Assembly (NCBI GenBank): GCA_017939025.1
Contig: JAGBAI010000121.1
Coordinates: forward strand, 1-35,531
Reading direction: 5' to 3'
DNA: 35,531 nt
Source of the DNA: Oscillospiraceae bacterium
GTDB lineage: Bacteria > Bacillota_A > Clostridia > Oscillospirales > Oscillospiraceae
Under the pieces are notes generated by a model. It was given only the letters and a program-made list of their open reading frames with translations, made no database searches and had not been told where the DNA came from. This document shows positions 29,000-35,531 of the stretch, one piece after another. The translations under genes were made by a program, and so were the position numbers. The stretch's first letter is position 1; the number at the start of each line of letters is the position of its first letter.

Positions 29000-30046
29000 A
29001 TGATCTACTTTAACAATGACTATTCTGAGGGCTGCCATCAGAAGGTGCTGGATGCGCTCATTGCCACCAATATGGTTCAGACTTTGGGCTACGGTGAGGA
29101 TGAATACTGTGCTGCGGCTGCTGCAAAGATCAAGGATCTGTGCGGCCGGGAGGATGTTGCTGTCCACTTCCTGGTGGGCGGTACGCAGACCAATCTGACG
29201 GTGATCGATGCTGCCCTGCGGCCTCACCAGGGTGCTCTGTGCCCTGTAGGCGGCCACATCAATGTCCATGAGACCGGCGCTGTGGAGGCAACCGGACATA
29301 AGGTACTGACCGTTCCTTCCGACGACGGCAAGATCACTGCGGAGCAGGTTCGCCAGGTGGTGAATGCACACCGGGCGGATTCCAGCTTCGAGCATATGGT
29401 GCAGCCTAAGCTGGTGTACATTTCCAACCCCACGGAATACGGCACTCTGTATAGTCTGTCTGAACTGGAAGCACTGGCTGCTGTATGCAAAGAGCTGGGA
29501 CTGTACCTGTTCCTGGATGGTGCCCGTCTGGGATACGGTCTGATGGCAGCGGGTTACAATGTGACGATGGCAGATATTGCCCGGCTGACGGATGTATTTT
29601 ATATTGGCGGCACCAAGGTCGGTGCACTGTTTGGCGAGGCAGTAGTCATCACCAATGAGGATTTGAAAGTTGACTTCCGGTATCTTATCAAGCAGCACGG
29701 CGGTATGCTGGCCAAGGGCCGGCTGCTGGGCGTGCAGTTTGACGCGCTGATGACCGATAATCTGTATTTTGACATTGCCGCGCACGCAGTCAAGCTGGCG
29801 GATCAGCTGAGAGCAGCCTTCGACGAAATGGGCGTTGCTTATTTGGTGCCCGGAATCACCAATCAGGTATTCCCGATTCTCTCCGACAGGCTGCTGGAGG
29901 AGCTGAGTAAGGAATTCTGCTTCACAGAAATGGAGCGGGTTTCCGAAACTCATCGTGCTGTCCGCTTCTGTACAAGCTGGGCGACCTCCCAGGGAAATGT
30001 GGATAAGCTTTGCAATAAACTGCGTGAGCTGGCAAATCTGCAATAA
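29000..30046 (+). CDS. Threonine-aldolase-like PLP-dependent enzyme
   Basis: A 348-residue fold-type I PLP enzyme with the beta-eliminating lyase/L-threonine aldolase layout: YFNNDYSEGCHQKVLDALIA, VHFLVGGTQTNLTVIDAALR, CPVGGHINVHETGAVEATGH, LVYISNPTEYGTLYSLSELE, LYLFLDGARLGYGLMAAGYN and the Schiff-base lysine in FYIGGTKVGALFGEAVV. Low-specificity threonine aldolases split threonine to glycine and acetaldehyde; some family members have other amino-acid lyase roles, so specificity is open. GAGGAG precedes ATG 29000; the in-frame start at 28934 lies in the promoter region. A consensus promoter is present. Confidence 0.88.
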   Translation: MIYFNNDYSEGCHQKVLDALIATNMVQTLGYGEDEYCAAAAAKIKDLCGREDVAVHFLVGGTQTNLTVIDAALRPHQGALCPVGGHINVHETGAVEATGHKVLTVPSDDGKITAEQVRQVVNAHRADSSFEHMVQPKLVYISNPTEYGTLYSLSELEALAAVCKELGLYLFLDGARLGYGLMAAGYNVTMADIARLTDVFYIGGTKVGALFGEAVVITNEDLKVDFRYLIKQHGGMLAKGRLLGVQFDALMTDNLYFDIAAHAVKLADQLRAAFDEMGVAYLVPGITNQVFPILSDRLLEELSKEFCFTEMERVSETHRAVRFCTSWATSQGNVDKLCNKLRELANLQ

Positions 30047-30112
30047 TTTACAGCTTGTTCACTGGATTTTTCTTCCTCCTTCCGTTATACTAACGTAAAA
30101 GGGGGTATGCGT

Positions 30113-31381
30113 GTGCATATCGATAAAAAATTGATGCACCGGATTTTTCTGCTGATTGCCGGTGCCATTGTCTTTGCCTGGCTGGTGCTGGATACAGCCC
30201 GGGCCACGGCTCTGTTTTCAAGTGTGTGGGAGCTGATCTCGCCCTTTGTGATTGGTGCCGGTATTGCGTTTATATTTAACGTACCTATGCGCGCTATTGA
30301 AAAGCAGCTGGATGGGATCCATAAGCAGAGTCTGCGCAGGGGACTGTCCATCGTGCTGACCATCCTGGCATTGGTGCTGGTTATTATGTTCGTTTTTGAA
30401 CTGCTGATCCCCCAGATCAAATTGACGCTGATTTCTCTGACAGAGAAGATCCCTGCCTTTATTGACCGGATGGCAGTGCTGCTGATGGGTATTATTGAGG
30501 ATAATCCGGATTTGGGTGTGTGGATTCAGGAAGCGTTTCAACTGGAAAGTCTGGATTGGTCGAACATTGTCAAGGACGTTTTGAAGTGGATCGCTGATCA
30601 AGTCTCGACGGTTATGGGCGGCGCGGTGAGTGTGATCGGAATCATCACCACCGGTGTGGTCAATACCGTGATATCCATTGTTTTTGCGCTGTATTGTTTA
30701 GGCCGAAAGGAAATTCTGGCCCGGCAGGGCCGGCGGATCGTGTATTCGGTGCTGTCTGAAAACAGGGCGGATCAGGTTGTCCGTGTTATGCGGCTGACCA
30801 ATGGTACCTTCTCGAATTTCATCTCCGGACAGTGTCTGGAAGCGGTGATCCTGGGCTGTCTCTTTGCGGTGGTTATGGCGATCATGGGCATGCCTTATAT
30901 CCCTCTGGTCAGTGTGATCATTGCAGTAACGGCCCTGATCCCGGTGGTGGGTGCTTTTGTGGGCTGCATCGTGGGTGCATTCTTCATTCTGGTGAATGAT
31001 CCATTCCAGGCATTGACCTTTATTGCTATGTTCCTGGTTTTACAGCAGTTGGAAAATAATCTTATCTATCCAAGAGTGGTTGGCACCTCTATTGGCTTAC
31101 CTGGTATGTGGGTGCTGGCAGCGGTAACCATCGGCGGTGAGCTGATGGGTGTTGCAGGTATGCTGGTGATGATCCCGCTGGTGTCCGTGGTTTATACTCT
31201 TGCCCGGGAATTTACCGGCAAGCGGTTGGAGGAGCGGAACATTCCTGCGGAAAAACTCATGGAGCAGCCGCCGGAGATCAAATCCCAGTTCCAACAGAAT
31301 AAAGAACGGAAAGAACGCATGAAACTGCAAAAAATGCGCCAGAAGCTTCAGGAACTCCAGGCGCAGCAGAAGAAAAAATAA
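30113..31381 (+). CDS. AI-2E family membrane transporter/permease
   Basis: A 422-residue membrane protein of the PF01594 (AI-2E/YtvI/PerM) family. Hydrophobic spans lie near 8-28, 35-60 and 68-90, with a soluble middle segment and then five or six spans. The family signature LEAVILGCLFAVVMAIMGMP, YIPLVSVIIAVTALIPVVGA, FVGCIVGAFFILVNDPFQAL and NNLIYPRVVGTSIGLPGMWV occurs in the C-terminal half. The C-terminal tail (RKERMKLQKMRQKLQELQAQ) is a charged coiled-coil-like extension. GTG 30113 fits AAAAGGGGG (30097-30105) at seven bases; ATG 30107 is too close, but either is possible. Some members export AI-2 or act as Na+/H+ antiporters; the substrate here is unknown. Confidence 0.88.
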   Translation: MHIDKKLMHRIFLLIAGAIVFAWLVLDTARATALFSSVWELISPFVIGAGIAFIFNVPMRAIEKQLDGIHKQSLRRGLSIVLTILALVLVIMFVFELLIPQIKLTLISLTEKIPAFIDRMAVLLMGIIEDNPDLGVWIQEAFQLESLDWSNIVKDVLKWIADQVSTVMGGAVSVIGIITTGVVNTVISIVFALYCLGRKEILARQGRRIVYSVLSENRADQVVRVMRLTNGTFSNFISGQCLEAVILGCLFAVVMAIMGMPYIPLVSVIIAVTALIPVVGAFVGCIVGAFFILVNDPFQALTFIAMFLVLQQLENNLIYPRVVGTSIGLPGMWVLAAVTIGGELMGVAGMLVMIPLVSVVYTLAREFTGKRLEERNIPAEKLMEQPPEIKSQFQQNKERKERMKLQKMRQKLQELQAQQKKK

Positions 31382-31385
31382 GGAT

Positions 31386-31420
31386 AAACGGGTGAAGACA
31401 GATTGTCTTCACCCGTTTCT
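31386..31420 (+). terminator. Terminator after the AI-2E gene (convergent with the glycosyltransferase)
   Basis: A perfect 15-bp stem AAACGGGTGAAGACA (31386-31400), loop GAT, complement 31404-31418. T-runs at the edges are short. The stem contains the end of the minus-strand glycosyltransferase gene. Confidence 0.75.
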
Positions 31421-32590
31421 TGTACATACAGAAAGAATTTTATCCGCAGCGCCAGCGGCACCTGGGGCGGCGTGGAAGGAAGCAGAAATTTGTGTAGCGC
31501 TCTCCCGATATTCAGTTTGGGAAAGGAGGAGCTCTACGGCAGCACGAATGGATTTGGGATCCGTTTTTTTCAGAAGGATGCCGGCATGGATTTGCTGAAC
31601 CCGCCGGGCAACGGCCCATTGTTCTGGGGTCTGGGGCAGCATGACAAGGGGAACACCAAAGTAAAGTCCCTCACTGACGCTGTTCATACCACAGTGGGTC
31701 AGGAAAACATCAGCCTGCTGTAATACAGCAATTTGATCTACATAAGAGAACAAGGAAATATGATCTGGCAAGGGACCAAACGCTTCTGGTGGGACACGGG
31801 TGCCTATTGACAGAATTACCTGATGATCCAAATCTGCAAAAGCCTTGATACAGCGGCGATAGAGAGGAAGCATTTGGTTATCCACAGTACCCATGGATAC
31901 ATAGATCAGTTTGGGACGAATTTTTTTAATCGTGGAAACGGGAGGTCGTATGGAGGGCCCAACAAAAGAGAATTTATCTGAAAAAGTATCTGAGAAGGGC
32001 TGGAATTCCGGAGAAGTATAGACAATGGTGTGGGTATTGTCGTCATTTTGCAGAATATCCAGTACGCTGCGGAAGGGATAACCATGATCCTGCAGACGTT
32101 TTAATTGGCGGTTAATTTGGGGCATGGACAGGATCATGCGCAGAAAATCCCCCAGGCTTTGTTTTAACAGTCCCGCAGAGTGCTGATTAAATGCAAAGGT
32201 GGTAGTGGAGGAGACAAAGGGGATATCCAGCTTTCTGGCGATGGCTTTTCCCCACAGAGCCATGGAATCGGCTACGATACAGTCCGGGCGCAGCTGGATC
32301 AGTTCTTGCGTGATGGCATCCCCCAGTGCCAGAGTCGTGTCCACCAGAACTTTTGTGGAGAGGGAAAGGTCTTTACCCATCCGGGCGGCCTGTTTTGGGG
32401 ACAGCTGCAATTGGGTGTCATAGGAATCACAGGAAACAAAGGTTGCACCGGTAGCTTCGATTTTTTCTTTAAAAAGATCGTAGGAATAATACAAAACCTC
32501 GTGTCCCCGGGAGACCAGTTCCCGTACAACATTTAACGTTGGATTAGTATGACCATGGGCGGGGATATTGAAGAAAATGATCCTGCTCAT
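31409..32590 (-). CDS. MGT-type (GT1) glycosyltransferase
   Basis: A 393-residue GT-B fold enzyme of the macrolide/UDP-glycosyltransferase group (YjiC/OleD-like). The acceptor half begins IIFFNIPAHGHTNPTLNVVR, with catalytic-type histidine H13 in AHGH. The donor half has LIYVSMGTVDNQMLPLYRRC, LPDHISLFSYVDQIAVLQQA and DVFLTHCGMNSVSEGLYFGV followed by PLVMLPQTPEQWAVARRV, which form the nucleotide-sugar site. Such enzymes glycosylate macrolides, flavonoids or lipids, and some inactivate antibiotics; the natural substrate is unknown. Its ATG overlaps the AbrB-like gene stop by four bases, so expression is coupled. Codons are A+T richer than neighbours, consistent with transfer. Confidence 0.93.
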   Translation of the reverse strand: MSRIIFFNIPAHGHTNPTLNVVRELVSRGHEVLYYSYDLFKEKIEATGATFVSCDSYDTQLQLSPKQAARMGKDLSLSTKVLVDTTLALGDAITQELIQLRPDCIVADSMALWGKAIARKLDIPFVSSTTTFAFNQHSAGLLKQSLGDFLRMILSMPQINRQLKRLQDHGYPFRSVLDILQNDDNTHTIVYTSPEFQPFSDTFSDKFSFVGPSIRPPVSTIKKIRPKLIYVSMGTVDNQMLPLYRRCIKAFADLDHQVILSIGTRVPPEAFGPLPDHISLFSYVDQIAVLQQADVFLTHCGMNSVSEGLYFGVPLVMLPQTPEQWAVARRVQQIHAGILLKKTDPKSIRAAVELLLSQTEYRESATQISASFHAAPGAAGAADKILSVCTRNG

Positions 32591-32802
32591 GTTTCTTCCT
32601 CCAGCTCAGAGAAGATCCGCCGGATAAAATCCTGTTGTTGATCCCGTGGCAGAATGGCCAGACCTCTGGCTGTATCACCCAACACAAGGATCTCCTGCCC
32701 CGGTTGGAGGTCAAACAGTTCGCGGGCCTCTTTGGGTATCACAAACTGACCTTTTTCTCCGATTTTTACCATCCATGCGTATTTTCCGTCCTGTGCTTTC
32801 AT
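32587..32802 (-). CDS. AbrB/SpoVT/MazE-type swapped-hairpin regulator
   Basis: A 71-residue DNA-binding protein: MVKIGEKGQFVIPKEARELF then DLQPGQEILVLGDTARGLAI are the AbrB/MazE-like fold, followed by an acidic, mostly helical tail (QQQDFIRRIFSELEEET). The group includes AbrB, SpoVT and antitoxins. It sits before the glycosyltransferase and overlaps it by four bases. A consensus promoter and an 18-base palindrome at the start point suggest autoregulation. A toxin partner is not present, since the neighbour is a glycosyltransferase. Confidence 0.93.
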   Translation of the reverse strand: MKAQDGKYAWMVKIGEKGQFVIPKEARELFDLQPGQEILVLGDTARGLAILPRDQQQDFIRRIFSELEEET

Positions 32803-32815
32803 AATTAACCTCCAA

Positions 32816-32833
32816 AGTATGAATGATCATACT
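32816..32833. promoter_or_regulatory. Palindrome at the AbrB-like gene start point
   Basis: AGTATGA (32816-32822), ATGA, TCATACT (32827-32833). It covers the predicted start of transcription (about 32828) and lies two bases from the -10. Confidence 0.65.
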
Positions 32834-32834
32834 A

Positions 32835-32863
32835 ATTATACTTAGTGGATCTGCATTTGTCAA
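32835..32863 (-). promoter_or_regulatory. Consensus promoter of the abrB-like/glycosyltransferase operon
   Basis: Minus strand TTGACA (32858-32863), 17-base spacer, TATAAT (32835-32840). Perfect sigma-A consensus. Confidence 0.9.
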
Positions 32864-32936
32864 GTTATACTGAGAGCTGTTTGAGATTGATGCTTTATTG
32901 TGAAGAAGAACGGTATTTACTTTGATACCCCTATTC

Positions 32937-32965
32937 TTGACAATGGTTACTTATAATGCTATACT
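32937..32965 (+). promoter_or_regulatory. Promoter of the S66 peptidase leader
   Basis: TTGACA (32937-32942), 17-base spacer, TATACT (32960-32965), with TGC before the -10. The start would be near 32972, giving a leader of about 170 nt before the peptidase ATG. Confidence 0.85.
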
Positions 32966-32995
32966 GCTTTTATTATTTTGAGAGGAGCGGATTGT

Positions 32996-33121
32996 ATGAA
33001 GCACCATTTTATCCTTATTAGTGTGCCTGGATTTTGTCTTGCTCCTGATACCCTGCCTGATGAATGTGGGGATTTATGTATGTTACGGTGCGGGCTTCCA
33101 GGTCTGCACCGTTTTTTTTAA
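32996..33121 (+). CDS. Leader-type short ORF before the S66 peptidase (41 aa)
   Basis: An ATG with AGAGGAG-type SD opens a frame starting MKHHFILISVPGFCLAPDTL and ending GLPGLHRFF, stopping at 33119-33121. Its last 12 codons run through the stem and T-run of a terminator, so ribosomes on it would directly affect folding. This is the layout of a leader peptide, not of a stable protein. It could equally be accidental, as the frame is short. Confidence 0.55.
   Translation: MKHHFILISVPGFCLAPDTLPDECGDLCMLRCGLPGLHRFF
33085..33119 (+). terminator. Attenuator-like terminator before the S66 peptidase gene
   Basis: ACGGTGC (33085-33091) pairs with GCACCGT (33106-33112), extended by G-U-rich pairs to about 12 bp with TCCA loop, then eight T residues. 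It lies between the promoter and the ATG at 33143. CCTGGA at 33026-33031 could pair with TCCAGG at 33097-33102 and disrupt it. Confidence 0.8.
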
Positions 33122-33142
33122 AATCTATCAGGAGGTAATCGC

Positions 33143-34075
33143 ATGTTTGCAAAAAAACTGAAACCCGGCGATGAAATACGGGTTATCGCACCATCCAGAA
33201 ATCTGACAGAAGTGAGGCAGGATGTTCATCATCATGCGATTGACTTCTGGGAAAAAGAAGGCTTCCATCTGACCTTTTCAAAAAACTGCAGGGAGGTTAA
33301 TCAATACCATTCTTCCAGTGTTGCATCCAGAGTGGACGACATTCATGAAGCTTTCTGTGATCCGGGTGTAAAAATGATACTTAGCTGTTTGGGTGGTTTC
33401 AACGCCAATCAACTTTTGCGTTATCTTGATTATGATCTGATAAGCCGGCATCCTAAAATTTTTTGTGGTTTTTCAGATATTACAGCTCTTAGCAATGCAA
33501 TCTATGCAAAAACGGGGCTTGTTACCTATCATGGGCCCCATTACAGCACCTTTGGTTTTGACCAGCAACGGGAGTACACACGCAGTGCGTTTTTTAACTG
33601 TGTAATGATGGATGATCCTTTCATGGTTATTCCATTTGAGGCAATAAGGAACTATCATACGATTCAGAGCGGTTCCTGTGAGGGAACAATTATAGGAGGT
33701 AACCTCTGTACACTGAATCTGCTGCAAGGGACACCTTACATGCCCGATATCAGAAACAAAGTACTCTTACTGGAAGACGACAATATTATGGGACCATACT
33801 TTCCGTATGAGTTTGATCGGAATTTGGAGTCGCTCCTGCAGGTTGAGGGCGCGGATCAGATAAAAGGAATTGTCTTTGGTTGTTTTGAGGAAAGCTGTGG
33901 TATGAATGCCAAAATCATTTCGGATATGATCAAAGATAAAGTTCCAAGCAATATCCCGGTAATCTTCGGTGTGGATTTTGGTCACGTTTTTCCGATGATT
34001 ACTTTTCCGATAGGCGGAACAATCAAAATTTCAGCAGATAAAGCTGACATAACGATTCAAATGATTGCCCACTAG
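33143..34075 (+). CDS. S66 family peptidase (LD-carboxypeptidase/MccF-like)
   Basis: A 310-residue serine peptidase of family S66. The catalytic triad is readable: S111 in CGFSDITAL, E211 in LLLEDDN and H281 in DFGHVFPM. The spacing (100 and 70 residues) matches LD-carboxypeptidases more than it does MccF. Family members trim peptidoglycan tetrapeptides or, like MccF, inactivate microcin C-type nucleotide-peptide antibiotics. The N-terminal LKPGDEIRVIAPS motif is typical. AGGAGG precedes the ATG. It is A+T rich relative to neighbours and has an attenuator-like leader, features common to transferred resistance-like genes; the actual substrate is unknown. Confidence 0.94.
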   Translation: MFAKKLKPGDEIRVIAPSRNLTEVRQDVHHHAIDFWEKEGFHLTFSKNCREVNQYHSSSVASRVDDIHEAFCDPGVKMILSCLGGFNANQLLRYLDYDLISRHPKIFCGFSDITALSNAIYAKTGLVTYHGPHYSTFGFDQQREYTRSAFFNCVMMDDPFMVIPFEAIRNYHTIQSGSCEGTIIGGNLCTLNLLQGTPYMPDIRNKVLLLEDDNIMGPYFPYEFDRNLESLLQVEGADQIKGIVFGCFEESCGMNAKIISDMIKDKVPSNIPVIFGVDFGHVFPMITFPIGGTIKISADKADITIQMIAH

Positions 34076-34116
34076 TATTTCTTTTCTCTACTGACACAGA
34101 TCGATAATTCCAATGG

Positions 34117-34153
34117 AAAATGCCGATCATCTAAAAAGATGGTCGGCATTTTG
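34117..34153 (+). terminator. Terminator of the S66 peptidase gene
   Basis: AAAATGCCGATCATC (34117-34131) pairs with GATGGTCGGCATTTT (34138-34152), one G-T pair, TAAAAA loop. Confidence 0.88.
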
Positions 34154-34191
34154 TGTCCGCCTTCTGCTGGGATGAAAGAAGGGAAACAGCA

Positions 34192-34350
34192 TCATGAAAC
34201 CAGGGTGAATTCATAGTCCTCAAACTTCAGCCGGTCACCCACATCCACGCCGAAGGGCAACAGGGCAATAGCGACTTCGGAGACAACACCGGTATCCTCG
34301 TATTTGACAAACGCATAGTCGCCCCGGATATCAATGACAGTACAGAGCAT
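34192..34350 (-). CDS. Small OB-fold-like protein (52 aa; HypC/DUF3006-like pattern)
   Basis: A 52-residue protein starting MLCTVIDIRGDYAFVKYEDT and ending KFEDYEFTLVS. AAAGGAG lies six bases before the ATG. The alternation of strands and the LLPFGVDVGDRL turn resemble small OB-like proteins such as HypC or DUF3006. The N-terminal MC of HypC is absent (ML-C), so I do not call it HypC. It starts 11 bases after the flavoprotein stop and is probably co-transcribed with it; the two may act together. Confidence 0.72.
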   Translation of the reverse strand: MLCTVIDIRGDYAFVKYEDTGVVSEVAIALLPFGVDVGDRLKFEDYEFTLVS

Positions 34351-34361
34351 AGTTTTCTCCT

Positions 34362-34982
34362 TTATCGAATGAAATTGGTAAAAGCCTTGGGCTCCGGTTC
34401 CGGCAGACCCTTGGCGTTCTTTTCAGCGGCAATGGCATTCATCAGGAATACCATATTCTTGGCAAGATTACGCATGGTACGGATACCCTCAGCATCCTGC
34501 GCTGCTTCACCGGGCTTGCTGCCGTGAATCTGGTTCCAGTAATTGGAAGATGCCACGGGCATGGAAGAAATAGTGAAATATTTATTCAGTACATCCATGG
34601 CTGCAGTGCAGCCGCCGCGCCGGGCACAGACAACGGATGCGCCAACCTTCATGGATTTGTCGATATGTCCGGTAGAATAGAACAGTCGATCCAGAAAGGA
34701 AATCAGGGTGCCGTTGGGGGAGGCATAGTAAACAGGGGATCCCACAACAATGCCGTCGCAATTTTCCAGCATTGCAGCAGCCTCATTGACGGCATCATCG
34801 AAAACACATTTCTTCGTTTTGTAGCAGCTGCCGCAGCCGATACAGCCCCGGATCAGCTGTGATCCAATCTGCAGAGTCTCGGTTTCCACACCATGGATGG
34901 TGAAAATCTCTGCCATCTGGGACAGGGCGAAGGCGGTATTTCCGTTTGCCTTGGGGCTGCCGTTGATCAAAAGAACCTTCAT
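34362..34982 (-). CDS. Flavodoxin-fold NAD(P)H-dependent oxidoreductase with ISF-type cysteines
   Basis: A 206-residue flavoprotein: FMN phosphate loop in NGSPKANGNTAFALS (7-21), SPVYYASPNGTLISFLDRLF (FMN ring and dimer region) and GASVVCARRGGCTAAMDVLN. Four cysteines C47, C50, C53 and C59 (CIGCGSCYKTKKC) form the compact CX2CX2CX5C motif of iron-sulfur flavoproteins, which bind a 4Fe-4S cluster in archaeal and clostridial proteins. It would pass electrons from ferredoxin or NAD(P)H to small acceptors. GGAGG precedes ATG 34982. A strong terminator lies only 14 bases upstream, so transcripts of PFOR reach it only by read-through. Confidence 0.9.
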   Translation of the reverse strand: MKVLLINGSPKANGNTAFALSQMAEIFTIHGVETETLQIGSQLIRGCIGCGSCYKTKKCVFDDAVNEAAAMLENCDGIVVGSPVYYASPNGTLISFLDRLFYSTGHIDKSMKVGASVVCARRGGCTAAMDVLNKYFTISSMPVASSNYWNQIHGSKPGEAAQDAEGIRTMRNLAKNMVFLMNAIAAEKNAKGLPEPEPKAFTNFIR

Positions 34983-34996
34983 AAAAGTCCTCCTTT

Positions 34997-35026
34997 AAAA
35001 AAACCCACCCCCAAAAGGGGGTGGGT
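34997..35026 (-). terminator. Terminator of the PFOR gene
   Basis: ACCCACCCCC pairs with GGGGGTGGGT (35003-35012, 35017-35026), AAAA/TTTT loop, seven T residues following on the minus strand. Confidence 0.95.
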
Positions 35027-35063
35027 CAAATTATGCTTCAGATGGAAGAATTATACCAGGAGA

Positions 35064-35531
35064 TTAGTCCTTGTACAGCTCAACCAGCTTGTTCAGGTGC
35101 TCCCAACGCTCCTTAGCAGCAGCCTCGTTAGCAGCGAACAGAACGTTAGCACGCTCGGGGAACTCACGGGTCAGACGAGCGTAACGAGCCTCGTTCATCA
35201 GGAACTCCTGATAGCCGCCCTTAGGTGCCTTGGAATCCAGCTGGAACTTGCCGGTCTCCTTGCTGGGATCGAAGCGGAACAGGTTCCAGTAGCCGCAGTC
35301 GACAGCCTTCTTCATCTCAGCCTGGCAGTTCATCATGCCGCCCTTGATGGAGTGCATCTCACAGGGAGCGTAGCCGATGATCAGGGAAGGTCCATTGTAA
35401 GCCTCAGCCTCAGTGATGGCCTTGATGGTCTGAGCGGGGTTAGCGCCCATAGCGACGTGAGCAACGTAAACGTAGCCGTAGCTCATAGCGATCTCGGACA
35501 GGGACTTCTTCTTGGTTTCCTTACCGGAAGC
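35064..35531 (-). CDS. nifJ: Pyruvate:ferredoxin (flavodoxin) oxidoreductase, C-terminal part
   Basis: The last 155 residues of PFOR, which converts pyruvate and CoA to acetyl-CoA, CO2 and reduced ferredoxin in anaerobes. MSYGYVYVAHVAMGANPAQT, TEAEAYNGPSLIIGYAPCEM and CGYWNLFRFDPSKETGKFQL are typical of the TPP-binding domain end (domain VI). The frame continues without a start to the window edge (SGKETKKKSLSEIA just before the internal Met), so the gene is incomplete here and runs into the next sequence. A strong terminator follows the stop. Confidence 0.94.
   Translation of the reverse strand, partial: ASGKETKKKSLSEIAMSYGYVYVAHVAMGANPAQTIKAITEAEAYNGPSLIIGYAPCEMHSIKGGMMNCQAEMKKAVDCGYWNLFRFDPSKETGKFQLDSKAPKGGYQEFLMNEARYARLTREFPERANVLFAANEAAAKERWEHLNKLVELYKD

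Noticed and set aside
28910..30043. 377-codon open frame opposite the threonine-aldolase-like gene
   Set aside because: The plus strand carries a complete PLP enzyme with SD and promoter. The minus-strand frame is a shadow without signatures.
34192..34350. HypC hydrogenase maturation protein
   Set aside because: The essential N-terminal Met-Cys pair is not present and no hydrogenase or other hyp genes are in view. Only the OB-like pattern is similar.

Overview
This window (35,531 bases, about half G+C) is a densely packed piece of a Firmicutes chromosome. Strong AGGAGG-type ribosome binding sites precede almost every gene. The sporulation regulator SpoIIID, a PFOR (pyruvate:ferredoxin oxidoreductase) gene and the order ylxM-ffh-rpsP-khpA-rimM-trmD point to an anaerobic spore-forming clostridium. 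An Oscillospirales/Oscillospiraceae gut bacterium is my best guess, but that placement is inference from gene content and protein style. I see no rRNA, CRISPR array, prophage or insertion sequence.

Layout. 1-3812: the start of rplM (L13, minus strand) lies divergent from a TtcA-like tRNA thiolase, a membrane-anchored HTH regulator, a small membrane protein and DusB, followed by a divergent pair of tiny proteins. 3817-6975 (minus): a high-affinity zinc/manganese-type ABC transporter (lipoprotein, ATPase, permease) with the tRNA methyltransferase gene trmO as its last member. 7091-8216: a small conserved protein and a GNAT acetyltransferase. 8272-12299: the SRP/translation block ylxM-ffh-rpsP-khpA-(cytidine deaminase)-rimM-trmD, followed by a sirtuin. 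13160-15022 (minus): HxlR regulator, ThrE-like exporter and zinc-ribbon protein, divergent from a copper ATPase that carries two extra, nearly identical metal-binding domains at its C-terminus. An alpha/beta hydrolase is coupled to the ATPase.

18931-22861: a 44-residue ORF, truA and an ArsC/Spx-like protein overlap one another; an AGCS symporter and an aminotransferase follow. 23130-25076: a small secreted protein with a degenerate sortase signal, tRNA-Leu(GAG), rsmE and a SnoaL-like protein. 25135-27763 (minus): a PadR - HAAS/DUF1700 - (SH3-SH3-DUF4097) operon with an apparent autoregulatory operator. 27914-31381: rlmH, a 32-residue ORF, spoIIID with a sigma-E-like promoter, a threonine-aldolase-like enzyme and an AI-2E family membrane protein. 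31409-34075: an AbrB - MGT-type glycosyltransferase operon with a consensus promoter and palindrome, divergent from an S66 (LD-carboxypeptidase/MccF) peptidase whose leader contains a short ORF running into an intrinsic terminator. 34192-35531 (minus): a 52-residue OB-like protein, an iron-sulfur-type flavoprotein and the C-terminal part of PFOR.

Most of the window is housekeeping: tRNA and rRNA modification (ttcA, dusB, trmO, trmD, truA, rsmE, rlmH) is strikingly abundant. The most unusual pieces are regulatory: the leader ORF/terminator before the S66 peptidase, the palindromes over the padR, abrB and dusB promoters, and the competing hairpins over the ylxM ribosome binding site. The C-terminal duplication in the copper ATPase also stands out. 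No stretch over 300 bases is without an annotated feature; 32803-33142 is filled by two promoters, a palindrome, the leader ORF and the terminator.
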